DNA from: Elusimicrobiota bacterium
Lineage (GTDB): Bacteria; Elusimicrobiota; Elusimicrobia; FEN-1173
Assembly (NCBI GenBank): GCA_016715645.1
Contig: JADJZR010000004.1
Span: forward strand, 232,531 to 296,530
Length of the DNA: 64,000 bases
Direction: 5' to 3'
In this document: piece after piece, positions 34,308-42,446 of the stretch
How the letters are laid out: every line of letters begins with the position of its first letter
Position numbering within the stretch: the stretch's first letter is position 1
Translations under genes and position numbers: made by a program
Notes under the pieces: model-generated
What the model was told of the DNA's origin: nothing
The model's input: only the letters and a program-made list of their open reading frames with translations
Databases searched by the model: none

Positions 34308-36746
34308 ATGGATGAAAGACCCGATCCAGACCGGCTCTTGAAGCGCGTCCAGGCGGATGAGGAATCCGCCGGACGCGGCCGGCTTAAACTCTTTTTCGGC
34401 GCCAGTCCCGGCGTGGGCAAGACCTACACCATGCTGGAGGCCGCCCGCCAGAGGAAGAAGGAGGGCTGGGACGTGGCCGTCGGCGTGGTTGAAACCCATG
34501 GGCGGCCCGAGACGGAGGCGTTGCTGGAGGGCCTGGAGGTTCTCCCGCGCAAAGTGGTCCCTTACAAAGGCGTCGCCCTGCGGGAGTTTGACTTGGACGG
34601 GGCGTTGTCGCGCCGCCCGCGCCTCCTCCTTGTGGACGAGCTGGCCCACCCGAACCCCGAGGGGTCGCGCCACGCCAAACGCTGGCAGGATGTGGAGGAG
34701 CTCCTGGAGGCGGGAATCGACGTTTACACCACGCTCAACGTCCAGCATTGGGAGAGCCTTAACGACGTGGTGGCCCAGATCACCGGCGTGACGGTGCGCG
34801 AGACTGTCCCGGACACTTTTCTCCAACGCGCCCACGAGTTGGAGATGGTGGACTTGGCCCCGGAGGACCTGCTGAAGCGGCTCAAGGAAGGCAAAGTGTA
34901 CGGGGGCGAGGTCGCGGGCCTAGCCGCTGAGAACTTCTTCAAGCCGGGCAACCTGATCGCCCTGCGGGAAATGGCGCTCCGCCACGCGGCGGAGCGCGTG
35001 GACGCCCAGATGCAAGCGTTTAAGGAACGCAATGCCATCGACGAGGTGTGGCCCCTGGGCGAGAGGCTCCTGGTGGGCGTAACCGCCAGCCCCATGTCCG
35101 CGCGGCTCGTCCGGGCGGCGAGCCGGCTGGCGACGCGGCTCAAAGCGCCATGGATTGCTGTCCACGTGGAGACGCCCGCATTTTTAAGGTTGCCGGCGAA
35201 GGAACGCGACCGGGTCGTCTACAACCTTCGACTGGCGGAGAAGCTGGGCGCCGAGGCCCTGACGATCACGGGGGAGGACGTTGTGGACGAGGTCCTGGAC
35301 GTGGCTCGGACGCGGAGCGTCACCCGCATCGTTCTCGGCAAGCCCGCGCGCCCGCGGTGGAGGGACTGGATTTCCGGGTCCGTCGTCAACGACATGGCCC
35401 GGAAATGCGGAAAGATTGACCTGCACATCATCAGCGGGGCCGGGGCTGACTTGAGCCGCCGCCCACCACCTGAGGACGGCCCTCCCGATTGGTCCGGGGT
35501 CGGTTGGGGGGCCGCCATGGTGGGCCTCTCCACCTTGATTTGCTGGCCGCTCTTCCGTCGGTTGGACCGGGTCAACCTGGTCATGATCTACCTGCTGGGC
35601 GTCATGTGGACCGCCTATCGGTTCGGCGGAAAGGCCGCGGTCGTCGCCTCGGTCTTGAGCGTCTTGTCCTTCGATTTCTTCTTCATCCCCCCGTCTTTCA
35701 CCTTTGCCGTCGCCGACGCCCAGTATCTGGTCACCTTCGGGGTCATGCTGGTCGTGGGTCTGCTCATCAGCACCATCACCAGCCGCCTCCGCCAGCAAAC
35801 CATCACCCTTCGCGGGCGCGAGGAGCGGACGCGGGCCCTCTACAAGTTGAGCCGCGACCTATCGGAGACGCCCGACACCCGCCGAATGCTCGAGACCGCC
35901 GCGAGGCAGCTGGAGGAGTTTTACCGTCGGCCTGTCCTGATCCTAACGAGCGGACCCCAGGGGGACTTAAGTGTAGGGGCCGGAGACCCCGCGGCCTTTG
36001 GCTGGAACGATAATGAGCTCTCGGTGGCCCGCTGGGTTTTCGACAAGGCGCAGGTGGCCGGGGCGGGGAGCGACACTCTGGCCGGAGCCGCCGGGCTTTA
36101 TGTGCCCTTGAAGGGAATCCGCAACGCCATGGGCGTCCTGGCCATCCGCCCCGGGGACCCCAAAGCGCTGATGAATCCGGAGCAGCTCCAGCTACTGGAA
36201 ACCTTCGCGGGCAGGATCGGTGGCGCGCTGGAAAGCACCCGCATGAGCGAGGCCGTCGGACGGACAGAAATGCAGGCGGAGATGCAGGCCATCGAGCGTC
36301 CTTCCGCCGGCACGGCGTTGCGGATCGGCGATTTCCTGACGCCCAGCAGAATCCGGGTCCTGCCTCCCGGACTTCCCGGCGACAGGGTCATCCGCGAGCT
36401 CGTGGCGCGGCTCGGACTACCGAACCCCGGACGGATTTTTCAGGCGGTGATGGACCGGGAAAAAGCGGGACCCACGATGATCGGACCCGGCGTGGCCGTC
36501 CCCCACGCCCGACTCGAGGGCGTGAGCGGCCTCCACGCCGCCATGGGCTTATCGAGAGAAGGGCCGGTCCACGTCTGGGTTGTTTTCGTCGGTTCCCCGG
36601 CGAACCCCCGCCTCCACCTGGCCTTCCTCTCTTGCGTTTCGGCCTTCTTCCAGGACGGGTCCCGGGCAGAGGCGCTCTTGGGGTTGAAGTCCGGGAAGGC
36701 CGTCTTGGATTACATACGCCAAGCGGAAATCACCCTCCCGTCGTAG
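34308..36746 (+). CDS. KdpD input protein fused to a PtsN-like EIIA domain, no kinase core
   Basis: An 812-residue protein from the ATG at 34308 (AGGGGA upstream; the GTG at 34290 is less likely). In order: the KdpD domain with Walker A GASPGVGKT (residues 31-39) and LLLVDELAHPNPEGSRHAKR; a universal-stress-like domain (about 245-370, ending IVLGKPARPRWRDW); four DUF4118 membrane segments (about 400-500); a GAF-like domain; and finally an EIIA-type domain (about 670-812) with DREKAGPTMIGPGVAVPHAR. The VPH histidine is the phosphorylatable site in PtsN. No H-box or ATPase domain follows. It likely supplies sensing to the kinase at 27 kb. Confidence 0.88.
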   Translation: MDERPDPDRLLKRVQADEESAGRGRLKLFFGASPGVGKTYTMLEAARQRKKEGWDVAVGVVETHGRPETEALLEGLEVLPRKVVPYKGVALREFDLDGALSRRPRLLLVDELAHPNPEGSRHAKRWQDVEELLEAGIDVYTTLNVQHWESLNDVVAQITGVTVRETVPDTFLQRAHELEMVDLAPEDLLKRLKEGKVYGGEVAGLAAENFFKPGNLIALREMALRHAAERVDAQMQAFKERNAIDEVWPLGERLLVGVTASPMSARLVRAASRLATRLKAPWIAVHVETPAFLRLPAKERDRVVYNLRLAEKLGAEALTITGEDVVDEVLDVARTRSVTRIVLGKPARPRWRDWISGSVVNDMARKCGKIDLHIISGAGADLSRRPPPEDGPPDWSGVGWGAAMVGLSTLICWPLFRRLDRVNLVMIYLLGVMWTAYRFGGKAAVVASVLSVLSFDFFFIPPSFTFAVADAQYLVTFGVMLVVGLLISTITSRLRQQTITLRGREERTRALYKLSRDLSETPDTRRMLETAARQLEEFYRRPVLILTSGPQGDLSVGAGDPAAFGWNDNELSVARWVFDKAQVAGAGSDTLAGAAGLYVPLKGIRNAMGVLAIRPGDPKALMNPEQLQLLETFAGRIGGALESTRMSEAVGRTEMQAEMQAIERPSAGTALRIGDFLTPSRIRVLPPGLPGDRVIRELVARLGLPNPGRIFQAVMDREKAGPTMIGPGVAVPHARLEGVSGLHAAMGLSREGPVHVWVVFVGSPANPRLHLAFLSCVSAFFQDGSRAEALLGLKSGKAVLDYIRQAEITLPS

Positions 36747-36977
36747 GCCTGGCGGACCCGGCAGCGCCGACGCAATGGAGCCGGGGTTTGCAGAGGCCAC
36801 CGCGTGCGTCGGCTTAGGGCGAGTGCAACCGGGACGCCCCTTCTTGCGGCCCCAGCGATTGGGATCAAGTCCTCAGTGTTTTCCGGCCTTTTTGCGCGAT
36901 TAAATTTAAAACATAATAATATAAAATTCAATAAAATATAGTTTAACAATATATATAATTTGTGTTAAACTACATTA

Positions 36978-37006
36978 TTGACTAAATTTTTTTAATCATA
37001 TAAAAT
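36978..37006 (+). promoter_or_regulatory. Promoter of the type I R-M genes
   Basis: TTGACT (36978-36983), a 17-nt spacer and TAAAAT (37001-37006) form a near-consensus sigma-70 promoter. It lies in a strikingly AT-rich block (36895-37025) that follows GC-rich noncoding DNA, about 30 nt before the hsdM start. The rest of the 36747-37035 gap shows no gene. Confidence 0.7.
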
Positions 37007-37035
37007 TTAAACAAAGAAACAAACAGGTGACGCCC

Positions 37036-38525
37036 ATGGAAAAAATTGATCTTGAGAAACTGAAATCCCATCTTTGGGAATCGGCGAACATTTTGCGCGG
37101 AAGCATTGACGCCTCCGACTACAAAAATTACATCTTCGGCCTGCTCTTCCTCAAACGTCTTTCCGATGTTTTTGACGAAGAAGCCGAAAAAATTTTGGCT
37201 GAAACCGGGAACAAAAAAGTCGCTTTGGAAGACCCGGACGAACACGAATTTTTCGTCCCCGCCAAGGCCCATTGGAAAAACCTGACCGCGCTCACCCATA
37301 ATCTGGGAGACGCGCTTAACAAGGCCAATGACCATTTAGAGGAAAATAACCCGATACTCGAAGGGGTCCTGTCCGCCACGGATTTTAACGACAAAGACCG
37401 TTTGCCCGACTCGACCCTCGCAAAGCTCCTCATCCACTTCTCCGGCCTCCGCCTTCGAAATACGGACCTGGCCGAGCCGGACATGCTGGGCCGCGCCTAC
37501 GAATACCTCATCGCCCAGTTCGCCGATGACGCCGGTAAGAAGGGGGGGGAGTTCTACACCCCCAAGGAGGTTGTCTCTCTCCTGGTGGAAATTTTGGATC
37601 CCCACGAAGGCATGTACGTTTGCGATCCGACCTGTGGTTCCGGGGGGATGTTGGTTCAATGCGTCCACCATCTCCGGGCCATCCATGAAAACACGCGCAA
37701 CGTCGTTCTCCACGGACAGGAAAAAAACATTGGCACCTGGGCCATCGGCAAAATGAACATGCTACTCCACGGCCTCTCCGGCACTCGGTTGGAAAAGGGC
37801 GATACCATTCGGGAGCCCAAACTCTTGGACAAAAAGGGGGGGCTTCTCCTTTACGACATTGTTATCGCCAATCCGCCTTTCTCTCTTAAGAACTGGGGCC
37901 TCGAAACGGCCCAAAACGACCCCTTCAAGCGATTCCGCTTTGGTCTCCCTCCCAAGGGCTACGGGGATTTTGCTTTCGTTCAACACATGATCGCCACGCT
38001 TAAGCCCGCCGGGCGGGCGGGGGTGGTTCTCCCCCACGGAATTCTTTTCCGAGGCGGCGCCGAAGGGCGCATTCGCCAAGGGATTTTGGAGGAGGACCTG
38101 TTGGAGGCCGTCGTTGGACTTCCGTCAAACCTTTTCTACGGCGCGGGCATTCCGGCGTGCCTGTTTATCCTGAACAAAACAAACCCGCCAATAGGAAAGG
38201 CAAAATCTTTTTCCTTTATGGCGCCCGGGATTTTCAGGAAGGGAAGAACCAAAACAAACTCCGCCCCCAGGACATTAAAAAGATTGTGGACGCTTACCGG
38301 GGTTATTCGACCATTGAAAAATACTCCCGCCCCGTCCCTTTGGATGAGATTCGGCAAAACGACTACAACCTCAATATCCCTCGGTACGTCGACATCACTG
38401 TGGAGGAATCCCCTATTGACGTCCAACAAACCATTGATGAACTGGCGGGACTCAAGAAAGCTCGGGCCGAAGCGGAACGCGTCATTGATGCCCACCTTCA
38501 ATCCTTGGGCTACAGAATCTTATAG
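37036..38525 (+). CDS. hsdM: Type I restriction-modification methyltransferase HsdM (one frameshift)
   Basis: HsdM methylates adenine as part of M2S or R2M2S. The ATG at 37036 follows CAGGTGA. The N-terminal helical domain (LEKLKSHLWESANILRGSID and so on) is followed by the AdoMet motif VCDPTCGSGGMLVQCV and the catalytic IVIANPPFSLKNWG. One base is missing in an A run at about 38178: NKTNPPI in one frame continues as NRKGKIFFLYGARDFQEG in the next, ending QSLGYRIL at 38525. The error is like those in the pyr genes. If real, the product would lose its C-terminal region that contacts HsdS. Confidence 0.9.
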
Positions 38526-38545
38526 CGATACCGAGGAGGGAAAAA

Positions 38546-39331
38546 ATGTTGTTCTTCATTGATGAAAGTTGGCAAACCACGGAAGACCGGCGTTTCAAAG
38601 CCGGAGTATTATCGGCCATTCCCATAGACAGCACTGATTTTAACCGTGTCTCGCAAGATATCTACGGCCTCAAACGGAAACATCTCGGATACGATGTGGC
38701 GCCTCTGGAAATTAAAGGGCACAAGCTCCTCAAGAGATACTACTTTCGACTTGAAAAGAAGGGTGTACGGAGTGAGCAATTGGATTTTGCTCGGGACCTT
38801 TTCTCCTATTGGGAATCGCAAGGGCTAAAGGTTTTTGCTTCGGTCACTTTTTCAAAGGGAGAGCTTGATCTTGCGTGCGCGAATGAAAATCAACTGGAAC
38901 GGCCTTTCTTTTTCCTGTTTGAGCGGATTAATGTTTTTATGAAAGAAAACCACCCCGACGACATTGCAAAACTTGTTTTTGATGATAGAAGCGCGGGAAT
39001 GAACGAGCGGATTTCAAGAAGCGTCAGCAATTTTTTTCATAAAAGTTCAGCGGGACGAACTTTTGACAAAATTTTAAAGGTGCCGTTTTTCGCAATTTCA
39101 CGGGAGAACGTTGGGATCCAAGCGGCAGACATCATAGGCCATGCCATCGGTCGGCGTTTTACGGGTGACCGAGAAATGACGGAATTTTTTCAGCGCATCA
39201 AGAAAATGCAGTTCGAGAGCCGAGACCTTGTGAAGATTGGAGATGGGCGCGACCCTGTCCATTTTAGGGGAATTAAGGTCGTCAAGGAGCGACCGGGGGT
39301 CATTTTGATAGGAGAGGAGGGGCAATTTTAA
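38546..39331 (+). CDS. DUF3800 protein in the type I R-M locus
   Basis: A 261-residue DUF3800 protein. It starts MLFFIDESWQTTEDRRFKAG (the FIDES motif), with the acidic LVFDDRSAGMNERI in the middle and GIQAADIIGHAIGRRFTGD near the C-terminus. The predicted fold is RNase H-like. It is only distantly similar to the DUF3800 protein at 22.9-23.7 kb. GAGGAGGGA precedes the start, 20 nt after hsdM, so it is in the same operon. It sits between hsdM and hsdS, an unusual position. Function in the R-M system is unproven. Confidence 0.82.
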   Translation: MLFFIDESWQTTEDRRFKAGVLSAIPIDSTDFNRVSQDIYGLKRKHLGYDVAPLEIKGHKLLKRYYFRLEKKGVRSEQLDFARDLFSYWESQGLKVFASVTFSKGELDLACANENQLERPFFFLFERINVFMKENHPDDIAKLVFDDRSAGMNERISRSVSNFFHKSSAGRTFDKILKVPFFAISRENVGIQAADIIGHAIGRRFTGDREMTEFFQRIKKMQFESRDLVKIGDGRDPVHFRGIKVVKERPGVILIGEEGQF

Positions 39332-39341
39332 GCAAAAAAAT

Positions 39342-39418
39342 CGGAGCTGGCAGTCCAACACGCCCGGAAGGGCAATGTCGGACTTATCGTAGGGCCAGAA
39401 AGCCCCACACCAACTCCG
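39342..39418 (+). ncRNA. Candidate structured RNA, three-way junction
   Basis: CGGAG (39342-39346) pairs with CTCCG (39414-39418), extended by TGG/CCA after one mismatch. Inside are two arms. In the first, AGTCC (39352-39356) pairs with GGACT (39380-39384) and encloses GCCC-GGAA-GGGC, a stem with a GNRA tetraloop. In the second, GGGC (39392-39395) pairs with GCCC (39402-39405). It lies between the DUF3800 gene and the winged-helix gene. It is not an ordinary terminator, since no T run follows. Known families I considered (tRNA, riboswitch) do not fit. Confidence 0.45.
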
Positions 39419-39436
39419 TAATTATTTTAACCCACT

Positions 39437-40516
39437 ATGACTCAATTGTCAACGACAAATTTTTTCTCTCGCTTTCGTGAGAGTTTTCTGGAGGCCGTTT
39501 TGAAGTTCCTCTGGCGGCAATGGTCCGCCCTGGGTCTGATGGGAACGGCCGGTGTGGAAGACGAATGGATCATCGATCCGGAGGCCCTTTTTGTTTTTTC
39601 GGTCGGGATGGCCCGATACGAGCCTAGACTTTTCGATGAAATTCTGGGGTGGTTGCCCACCAACGGCGAATGGTTGGACACGGCCCGGCTTAAACGGATG
39701 TTGCCCAAAGATGAACGGTCCCTGCGGGTCTTCGGGGGGACGATTCAATGGGCGCAAAAGATGGCCGATGAGCGCAAATGGCAGGGGCTTGCGCGGATCT
39801 GCGGGGATATTTATAAAAATCAACCCATCGCGGATTCCGTCGAGGTCCTGTTTAAGGAACAGAACGGGACGGACTATCCCCTATCCGGAAATAATGTCGA
39901 TCCAAGTTTCGCCGCCTATTTTATTGATCGTCCTTTGGCCAATCCGCGCATCGCCATGTCGGTTCCCATGACAGCCAGCACCAACCTCCGATTTTTACTG
40001 AGAGCCCTGTTGGGCGTGGGATCCCGGTCGGAGTGCATCGCTTTTCTGCTGACCCATGAGGCCGGGCAAGTTCACCAGATCGCGGGAGAAATCGGTTTCT
40101 TCTGGCTCAGCGTCTCCCAAACCCTGGCCGATCTGACCCGTTCCGGCCTCGTTCTCACCCGTTCCCATGGAAAGCGGGTGGAGTATTGGCTCTCTCAAAG
40201 AAAGTGGTGGGTTTTCTTAACCCATCAGGACGCGGACCAGTTCAAGCCCCCCAAATGGGTCAATTGGTCGGCCATTTTTCCAGCCTTGGTCATTGTCTGG
40301 GAAACGGTTGATTCGCTTTCAAAAGAACAGCCATCGGAATACTTCACCGCTTCAAGGCTTCAGCAAGCATTGGAAGTTCTGCACCGGGAATTTTCCCGGG
40401 CCGGGGTGGATGTCCCGCCGCTCCCCAGCATGGCCCTCCCGCCGGACATGTACCAAAAGACAATGGCCACCTTTGTTCTGCGCCTCCTTAGTGGAAAATC
40501 AACGGTGAAGGCATAA
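39437..40516 (+). CDS. Winged-helix domain protein, probable transcription regulator
   Basis: A 359-residue protein. The first ~170 residues carry FLWRQWSALGLMG and DPEALFVFSVGMARYEPRLF, then ILGWLPTNGEWLDTARLKRM. I recognise this pattern from uncharacterised proteins often found near nucleotidyltransferase or restriction genes. A winged helix follows at about 190-260: LLRALLGVGSRSECIAFLLT, then FFWLSVSQTLADLTRSGLVL. It may control the R-M genes; the twin palindromes before hsdR are a candidate target (inference). The stop is 1 nt before hsdS. Confidence 0.65.
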   Translation: MTQLSTTNFFSRFRESFLEAVLKFLWRQWSALGLMGTAGVEDEWIIDPEALFVFSVGMARYEPRLFDEILGWLPTNGEWLDTARLKRMLPKDERSLRVFGGTIQWAQKMADERKWQGLARICGDIYKNQPIADSVEVLFKEQNGTDYPLSGNNVDPSFAAYFIDRPLANPRIAMSVPMTASTNLRFLLRALLGVGSRSECIAFLLTHEAGQVHQIAGEIGFFWLSVSQTLADLTRSGLVLTRSHGKRVEYWLSQRKWWVFLTHQDADQFKPPKWVNWSAIFPALVIVWETVDSLSKEQPSEYFTASRLQQALEVLHREFSRAGVDVPPLPSMALPPDMYQKTMATFVLRLLSGKSTVKA

Positions 40517-40517
40517 C

Positions 40518-41810
40518 ATGCCCATCAATCAGATTTCATCTCTTCGGATGGGCAACAAATTCAAAAAAACTTCCATTGGCGAAATCCCAGTGGAGTGGGA
40601 AGTCTCTCGACTAGGTGATATTGTGGGGATGTATTCTGGGGGAACACCTTCCCGAAACTGTCCGCAATATTTTGGAGGGGGAATCCCGTGGGTAAAATCT
40701 GGGGAATTAAATCCTGGATATGTTTTTAAAACTGAAGAAACGATAACCGAGGAGGGGTTAAATTCTAGTAGCGCAAAATGGGTTCCAGCGAATTCGGTTT
40801 TACTTGCCTTATATGGAGCCACCGCTGGTCAAATCGCACTTTTAAAAATTAAGGCGACAATAAATCAGGCTGTATTGGCGATTATCCCGAAGGAAGAAGC
40901 GGCATGGACCCCGTTTCTTTACTATTCCCTTCGTTCACAGATCGAAAAGCTCATTTCAATAACTCAAGGCTCTGGGCAACCAAATTTGAATCAAGAGGTT
41001 GTCTCCTCATTGGAATTGGCAATTCCACCTATAAATGAACAAATGAAAATCGCCGAGATTCTTTCTTCAGTGGACGACGCCATTGAAAAGGCGGACGTCG
41101 TCATCGCCAAAACCCATGACCTCAAAAAAGCCCTCATGCAACGTTTCTTCACCCGTGGCATCGACCACACCAAATTCAAGAAAACACCCATTGGCGAAAT
41201 CCCGGTGGAGTGGGAAACAAATCAGTTGGGAACCTTACTCAACGTTCTTTATAGGTACCCAACATACTTCAATATTAAATACACCTCATCTGGAGTTCCC
41301 GAAATCCGCGGAGAGTTTCTGAAGTCTAATGGAAAAATTGAAAGTGATTTGATCCGCTATCGATTCATATCGCCAGAAACTGCCGGCAAGTTCTCTAAGA
41401 CAAAACTGGAAACCGGGGATCTAGTTTTATCGGTCCGCGGAACCTTGGGAAAAGTTGGGATCGTCCCTGAAAGTTTGAAGGGAGCAACTATTACAGCCAA
41501 CCTCATTCGAATGTCCCCGAATCAAAATCTGGTTTCATCGGAGTGGTTGTTAGCATTTTTGATGAGCGAAGGATTTAAAGATGCTCTTGAGCAGGCCTCT
41601 TCAAGCACAACCATAAAAACGGTGACAGCTCCAGAACTTAAGAACATTGCAATTGGCCTCCCCCCCCTGGCAGAGCAAAAGAAAATCTCCGAAATTCTTT
41701 CTTCGGTGGACGACGCCATTGAAAAATCTGAATCCGAACGCGACCACCTGGAACAAACCAAAAAATCCCTCATGGCCGATCTGCTTACCGGCCGGGTGCG
41801 GACGGTGTAG
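40518..41810 (+). CDS. hsdS: Type I restriction-modification specificity subunit HsdS
   Basis: A 430-residue subunit with two target recognition domains (about 15-180 and 225-385). They are separated by the conserved repeats NEQMKIAEILSSVDDAIEKA and AEQKKISEILSSVDDAIEKS. The two half-repeats KFKKTSIGEIPVEWEVSRLG and KFKKTPIGEIPVEWETNQLG are nearly identical, an internal duplication that favours domain swapping. It sets the bipartite DNA sequence recognised by HsdM and HsdR. An internal ATG at 40551 is an alternative start. The DNA is AT-richer than its neighbours, as is common for hsdS. Confidence 0.93.
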   Translation: MPINQISSLRMGNKFKKTSIGEIPVEWEVSRLGDIVGMYSGGTPSRNCPQYFGGGIPWVKSGELNPGYVFKTEETITEEGLNSSSAKWVPANSVLLALYGATAGQIALLKIKATINQAVLAIIPKEEAAWTPFLYYSLRSQIEKLISITQGSGQPNLNQEVVSSLELAIPPINEQMKIAEILSSVDDAIEKADVVIAKTHDLKKALMQRFFTRGIDHTKFKKTPIGEIPVEWETNQLGTLLNVLYRYPTYFNIKYTSSGVPEIRGEFLKSNGKIESDLIRYRFISPETAGKFSKTKLETGDLVLSVRGTLGKVGIVPESLKGATITANLIRMSPNQNLVSSEWLLAFLMSEGFKDALEQASSSTTIKTVTAPELKNIAIGLPPLAEQKKISEILSSVDDAIEKSESERDHLEQTKKSLMADLLTGRVRTV

Positions 41811-41812
41811 CC

Positions 41813-42028
41813 ATGTGGTATCTGTTTCTGGACGAAAGCGGCGACCTGGGGTTTGATTACTCAAAAAAATCAAGCCGCATTGACCATCGCACGGGGCAGG
41901 AGGAACCGATTCTCCAGGCTTGCGACTTGTTTTGTTGGGGAATTTTCAGGAACCACGAATTAAAAAACCCGAAATGGCGTGATCAATTTCGGACCAAGGT
42001 CCGGTGTGATGAAATTTATCTGGGATAA
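41813..42028 (+). pseudogene. Internally deleted DUF3800 gene
   Basis: A 71-codon frame begins MWYLFLDESGDLGFDYS, a perfect DUF3800 N-terminus. It then jumps to HRTGQEEPILQACDLFCWGI and a tail FRTKVRCDEIYLG, the C-terminal block of the family. About 150 residues between are missing, and the deletion keeps the frame. It starts 2 nt after hsdS. It could be a dead remnant or a minimal protein; the acidic centre of the family is absent, so catalysis is unlikely. Confidence 0.7.
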
Positions 42029-42166
42029 ATTTGTGAGCGTGCCCCTTGCGCTCGTTGCCCCGCGGCTATGGACCTCATAGAGGAAAACACCGCAGGAACG
42101 CAAGCAGGACTTACCGCTCGCGCTCACTATGCGTCAAAAATTAGGATTTGTCAATTAAATTTAGTC

Positions 42167-42339
42167 GTAACTACTCAGGGGTCTTTCCCTCTCCTCTTGG
42201 GAGAGGGGAGGGTGAGGGAAATGTTTTTCCGACGACACGAACGTCCATATCCCTCATCCGGCCCTCCGGGCCACCTTCTCCCAAGAGGAGAAGGAAAATC
42301 ATTTTTATCGTCGAAGACAGACAACCCCTGGGTAGTTAC
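42167..42339. repeat. MITE-like palindromic element, copy 5
   Basis: Ends GTAACTACTCAGGGGT and ACCCCTGGGTAGTTAC are inverted repeats with one mismatch. Both sides carry ATTTAGTC (42159-42166 and 42340-42347), a perfect 8-bp target duplication. Inside, GGCCC-TCC-GGGCC and the CTTCTCCC/GAGGAGAAGG stems are present, and the two halves are rearranged relative to copies 2 and 3. It lies between the DUF3800 remnant and hsdR. The rest of the 42029-42446 gap holds no gene. Confidence 0.82.
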
Positions 42340-42363
42340 ATTTAGTCGACAAATTGTCGTTGG

Positions 42364-42437
42364 ATCATTTCCCTGACATCAGGAAAATGATCGGCTGGAA
42401 CTGGAGGGGACCATTTTGCTGACGTCAGCAAAATGGT
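42364..42437 (+). promoter_or_regulatory. Paired 28-bp palindromic operators before hsdR
   Basis: Site 1 (42364-42391): ATCATTTCCCTGAC against ATCAGGAAAATGAT, two mismatches. Site 2 (42410-42437): ACCATTTTGCTGAC against GTCAGCAAAATGGT, perfect. Both share the frame A-Y-CATTT-NN-CTGAC, and their centres are 46 bp apart. The second ends 9 nt before the hsdR ATG, so bound protein would cover the translation start region. The binding protein is unknown. Confidence 0.6.
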
Positions 42438-42446
42438 CATGAAGCC

